From contig NZ_DATCTF010000019.1 in the NCBI RefSeq assembly GCF_036568125.1, forward strand, positions 186,001-250,000: a stretch of DNA of 64,000 bases, given 5' to 3'. This document shows, piece after piece, positions 60,829 to 64,000 of this stretch. The position numbers were made by a program, and so were the translations under genes. The DNA is from Magnetovibrio sp. GTDB lineage: Bacteria; Pseudomonadota; Alphaproteobacteria; Rhodospirillales; Magnetovibrionaceae. Each line of letters begins with the position of its first letter. Position 1 is the stretch's first letter. The notes beneath the pieces were generated by a model that saw only the letters and a list, made by a program, of their open reading frames with translations, ran no database searches and had not been told where the DNA came from.

Positions 60829-63618
60829 TCAAGAACTCTCTGACAGAAAGGTCGAGGTCAGCGAAATGGCGTCTTTGAGGCCGATACGCTGAATTTCAAC
60901 GTCCTTGGGAAACGCCGCGGCGATGCGCGAAGGCAACGCACCGTCCAGCATCACGAACACGCCGCGATCGTCTTTTTTGCGCACCAAGCGGCCATAGGCC
61001 TGCTTGAGCTTGAGCCGAGTGAGCATTTCGTCATACGCCCGCCCACCGAAGCGGTCGCGGCGTGCGCGGGTGAGAATGTCGGGGCGCGGCCACGGCACCC
61101 GGTCGAACACGATCAAACGCAGCGAGTTGCCCGGCACATCGACGCCGTCGCGCACCGCATCGGTACCGAACAGGCACGCGTCCGTTTCAGCCTTGAAGAT
61201 ATCGACCAAGGTTCCGACGTCGAGCGGGTCGATGTGCTGAGCGTAAAGTGGAAAACCGTGCGCATCGAGGTCCGGGGCGATGCGCTCATAGACCGTGCGC
61301 AACCGGTGGATGGCGGTAAACAGGCCCAGCGCGCCGCCCCGCGACGCCAAGAACAGTTCGCGATACGCCGCCGACACCTGACTGACCGAGTTTTTATTGA
61401 GGTCCGTCACCACCAAAATGCGGGTCTGCTGGGCGTAATCGAACGGCGATTTCTGGGCCACGTAGACGACCGGACTTTCCAGATGACGGGCCCCGGTGCG
61501 GGTTTCCGCCGCGGCCCAATCGCCGTCGTCACGCAAGGTCGCGGACGTCACCAAAACCCCCTGCGCCGTTTGCGCCATGCATGCGGCAAACGGTTTGGTC
61601 GGGTCCACCCAATGACGGTTGAGACCGATATCGAGATCGCGGCCCTGCATGCGCTCGACGCTCATCCAGTCGACGAAGTCGCTGCGGGCTTCCTCGCCCG
61701 GATCGCCTGACGCGCCTTCTTGCAACGTTTTCAACATCGCCCGCCACGCTTGCACCGGCAAAAGCGCGCGGCGTTCCAAACTGCCCGCCAAGCCTTCGAT
61801 ACGGGTGCGTTCCGACGTTTCCAGTTCCACTGCTTCGTCGTCAAGCTTACCCAGCAGGCGCTTGATCAATCCCTTGAGCGGCAGCTCCAGCGCCAACAAC
61901 GCTTGATCCAATTCCAGCGAAACTTCGATCAATCCGTCAATGGGTGGTGCGCTGTCGCATTCCAACGAATAGCCGCCATCCGCGCCCTTGTCGCGGGCGT
62001 AGACCTGCTGGCGCACAAAAGCCAAAAATGCCTCGGTCGGACCACTGGCTTGGCCGTCGGTCAAGCGCGCGCGCCAGTTGGGACCGGGCAGCGCCGTGGC
62101 GTGCTGGCGCACGTCTTGAACCAGATGGTCGAGCTTTTCATCGTCGGCCGTCAGATCGTCGAGTCGCGCCTTGAGTCCGCGCGAGCGCGAGCGCCGTCCT
62201 TCTTCCGCGCCCAGCAGCCAACGCCGCAGATCGGCGGTTTCCTGCCCCGACAGATGGGCCGCGAAGGCGCTGTCGGCGGCGTCGAAAAGATGATGGCCTT
62301 CGTCAAAGACAAACCGGGTCGGCGCACCGCCTTCCGCAGCCGCACCGCCACCCGCGTTGAGCGCGGTTTGCACCATCACCAGCGCGTGGTTGGCGATCAC
62401 CAACTTGGCGCGCTTGGCGCGGCGCTTGGAATGTTCGATGAAACAGCGGTTGAAATGTTCGCAAAGGGTGTAGGTGCACTCGCCCTTGGTGTCGGTCAAT
62501 TCCTGTGTCAGACCACGCCCGAGCAGACTGCCGATCCAGGCGGGGAAATCGCCGCCGATCATGTCGCCGTCGCGGGTCGCCGCCGCCCATCGCGCCACCA
62601 GTCCCAGCGCGATGGCGCCTTCGGGACGCATTTGCAAACGGCCCAGGGCTTCTTGAAAATTCAAGATACAGAAGTAGTTTTCCCGTCCCTTGCGCACCAC
62701 CACGTAGCGTTTCTTTTGTTCCGCATCGGGGTACAAGCGATCCATTTCACCGTCCAACTGGCGTTGCAAGTTGCGGGTGTAGGTCGACAACCACACCGCA
62801 CCGGCGTTTTTATCCGCCCACACGCTGGCGGGCGCGATGTAGCCCAAGGTCTTGCCGACCCCGGTTCCGGCTTCGGCCAACACGAAACGCGGCTGTCCCG
62901 GCACGTCGCAGGGATCGAACGCCGCGGTGACGCCGGCGGTGAATTGTTGCTGCTCGACACGGTTTTCCGCACCGCCACCCGCCAGCAATGCGTCCAGACG
63001 CTGGCGGGCTTCCTGGGGGCTGACCGGGGCGTCGCCGGGTGGTGTTTCACCGCCGCGTTCTTCCCATTTGGGCAAACCTTCCCAAACGCGAAAGGCGCGC
63101 ACCGCCAATTGAGAATGCGGCGTTTCGCCTTCGCCCAGCGCCGCTAGAACCGGCCGCCCCCACGGCCATCCCCCGGCGTTCATGGCGTGAGCCAACCGCG
63201 CCGCGGCGCGGGCATCTTTGGCGTCGGAACTCAGACGCGTCGCCATACGGCTCAACAAGGTCCGCGCCACACCGATCAGGCCGATCGCTTCGTCTTCATG
63301 ACCGTGGGGCACCGACAGCCCCAAAGCCTGGGCCACGCCACCCGGCGTAGGCAGACAAAACCGCGCCGGTTCGACGAACGCAAACAACTCCAACACATCG
63401 AAACCACGCAAGGTATCGAGACCAAGGCGCGCCGCCGTTTGACGGGCGTGACAGACCAACGGCATGCCTTCGGTGCGCACCCGCCGGGCGGCGTCGGCAA
63501 ACGATAGCGTCACCACCTCGCCGGTGGGTTCGACCACATATGCCGCGCGCACCCCCGCCACCAGGGCGAAGGTATCGGGCATCAAAATCTCGGGTTGGGC
63601 GTGCGGCGGATTCGGCAT
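60829..63618 (-). CDS. DinG/Rad3-like ATP-dependent DNA helicase
   Basis: 929 residues (an ATG at 63582 is a possible shorter start). An N-terminal part of about 230 residues is specific to this bacterial group. Then VLAEAGTGVGKTLGYIAPAS (Walker A), the Fe-S cluster region with Cys in YFCILNF, CTYTLCEHFNRC, the DEGHH box (RFVFDEGHHLFDAADS) and the C-terminal helicase domain (RARRDRFGGRAYDEML, LKLKQAYGRLVRKKDDRG). XPD/DinG-type helicases unwind 5' to 3' using an Fe-S cluster. Role in repair or R-loop removal is family knowledge. Confidence 0.9.
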   Translation of the reverse strand: MPNPPHAQPEILMPDTFALVAGVRAAYVVEPTGEVVTLSFADAARRVRTEGMPLVCHARQTAARLGLDTLRGFDVLELFAFVEPARFCLPTPGGVAQALGLSVPHGHEDEAIGLIGVARTLLSRMATRLSSDAKDARAAARLAHAMNAGGWPWGRPVLAALGEGETPHSQLAVRAFRVWEGLPKWEERGGETPPGDAPVSPQEARQRLDALLAGGGAENRVEQQQFTAGVTAAFDPCDVPGQPRFVLAEAGTGVGKTLGYIAPASVWADKNAGAVWLSTYTRNLQRQLDGEMDRLYPDAEQKKRYVVVRKGRENYFCILNFQEALGRLQMRPEGAIALGLVARWAAATRDGDMIGGDFPAWIGSLLGRGLTQELTDTKGECTYTLCEHFNRCFIEHSKRRAKRAKLVIANHALVMVQTALNAGGGAAAEGGAPTRFVFDEGHHLFDAADSAFAAHLSGQETADLRRWLLGAEEGRRSRSRGLKARLDDLTADDEKLDHLVQDVRQHATALPGPNWRARLTDGQASGPTEAFLAFVRQQVYARDKGADGGYSLECDSAPPIDGLIEVSLELDQALLALELPLKGLIKRLLGKLDDEAVELETSERTRIEGLAGSLERRALLPVQAWRAMLKTLQEGASGDPGEEARSDFVDWMSVERMQGRDLDIGLNRHWVDPTKPFAACMAQTAQGVLVTSATLRDDGDWAAAETRTGARHLESPVVYVAQKSPFDYAQQTRILVVTDLNKNSVSQVSAAYRELFLASRGGALGLFTAIHRLRTVYERIAPDLDAHGFPLYAQHIDPLDVGTLVDIFKAETDACLFGTDAVRDGVDVPGNSLRLIVFDRVPWPRPDILTRARRDRFGGRAYDEMLTRLKLKQAYGRLVRKKDDRGVFVMLDGALPSRIAAAFPKDVEIQRIGLKDAISLTSTFLSESS

Positions 63619-63699
63619 GTCGGCAGTATAGCTGGATGCCAGAGCGAGGAAACGCGGGATCTTGCAGCCTGCACCATTCCTCTTCTCTATCCATTCGGC

Positions 63700-64000
63700 T
63701 CAGAACAATTCGGGTCGCAGAACCTCGACATCCGACAAGCTGACGATACCGATCTGTCGGTCCAACACGCTGCGCACCGCCTGCAGCACGCCGGGTACTT
63801 TTTCCAAATCCAAAACGACCAGAACCTGAACCATGCCGCCGACGTTCGACGACAACGCATCGCGCCGCCACGATCCGCTTTTGCCTTTGCCCGCCACGGC
63901 CGGAAGCGCGGTATATCCGGGCACATCCAGGGTGTCGAGGATATCGAGTAAGCGATTGAGGAACGGCTCTTCAATGATGATCGAGAGCCTTTTTTTCGGA
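63700..64000 (-). CDS. P-II-like regulatory protein, partial (runs off the window)
   Basis: The C-terminal 100 residues are in the window, read in the frame starting before 64000: KRLSIIIEEPFLNRLLDILD, GKGKSGSWRRDALSS and VQVLVVLDLEKVPGVLQAVR. The length and the alternating pattern (ferredoxin-like fold with a T-loop-like stretch) fit a small P-II-like or DUF190/CutA-style protein. The uridylation/effector residues are not preserved in an obvious way. The start is outside. It ends 82 bases before the helicase gene. Confidence 0.55.
   Translation of the reverse strand, partial: PKKRLSIIIEEPFLNRLLDILDTLDVPGYTALPAVAGKGKSGSWRRDALSSNVGGMVQVLVVLDLEKVPGVLQAVRSVLDRQIGIVSLSDVEVLRPELF

Overview
The window reads as chromosome of a free-living, probably marine or sediment alphaproteobacterium. 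I lean towards a Rhodospirillales relative because of protein style (TRAP-TAXI with DctBD, AzlCD, a CIRCE-controlled groESL, DUF4402-type chaperone/usher genes), but no rRNA or other taxonomic marker is present. Most of the window is GC-rich and gene-dense. The stretch from about 7.8 to 16.7 kb is visibly AT-richer, has long gaps and orphan genes, and ends at an integrase and two tRNA 3' fragments, so I read it as an accessory island.

Layout. 0-4.2 kb: a minus-strand block with the start of an RND efflux permease, its membrane fusion protein, a TetR regulator, a small membrane protein, a C-terminal-CxxCH cytochrome and two exported proteins. 4.7-7.8 kb: a nitric-oxide-response cluster (group III truncated globin, HPP membrane protein, NsrR, a DsrC/TusE-like protein, a CBS-pair protein) with NsrR-type operators, one of them a perfect 18+1+18 palindrome. 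7.8-16.7 kb: the island, holding an HNH-type protein, an ASCH protein overlapping a GNAT-PIN-GNAT-like-PUA fusion, a zincin, a zinc-ribbon protein with a HEPN-like RNAIAH motif, a small excisionase-like gene and a tyrosine integrase lying between 3' halves of tRNA-fMet and tRNA-Glu.

16.7-31 kb: ferredoxin and Cys-rich proteins, a TRAP-TAXI transporter with a UspA protein and a DctB/DctD-type two-component system plus a recognisable sigma-54 promoter, gpsA, and a Pot-like ABC importer. 31-39 kb: a surface-structure locus with an outer-membrane usher, two or three DUF4402-like subunits, a PapD-like chaperone, and a Flp-type pilin with an extreme Asp/His tail coupled to a Sel1-repeat protein. 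The divergent usher/subunit promoter region carries two Pho-box-like direct repeats pointing outward.

39-64 kb: mostly housekeeping and signalling (two diguanylate cyclases, Fe-alcohol dehydrogenase, MscS channel, AzlCD, prmA, a 27-residue membrane peptide with its own terminator, pcrA/uvrD, ClC-CBS channel, GT2-VTT-GT83 envelope operon, groESL with CIRCE, a histidine kinase, a DinG-like helicase and the edge of a P-II-like gene).

The best candidate for an undescribed system is the four-gene minus-strand block at 9.3-14.5 kb (HEPN-like, zincin, GNAT-PIN-PUA, ASCH). Its domain set is that of toxin/defence proteins, but the function is inferred from motifs alone.
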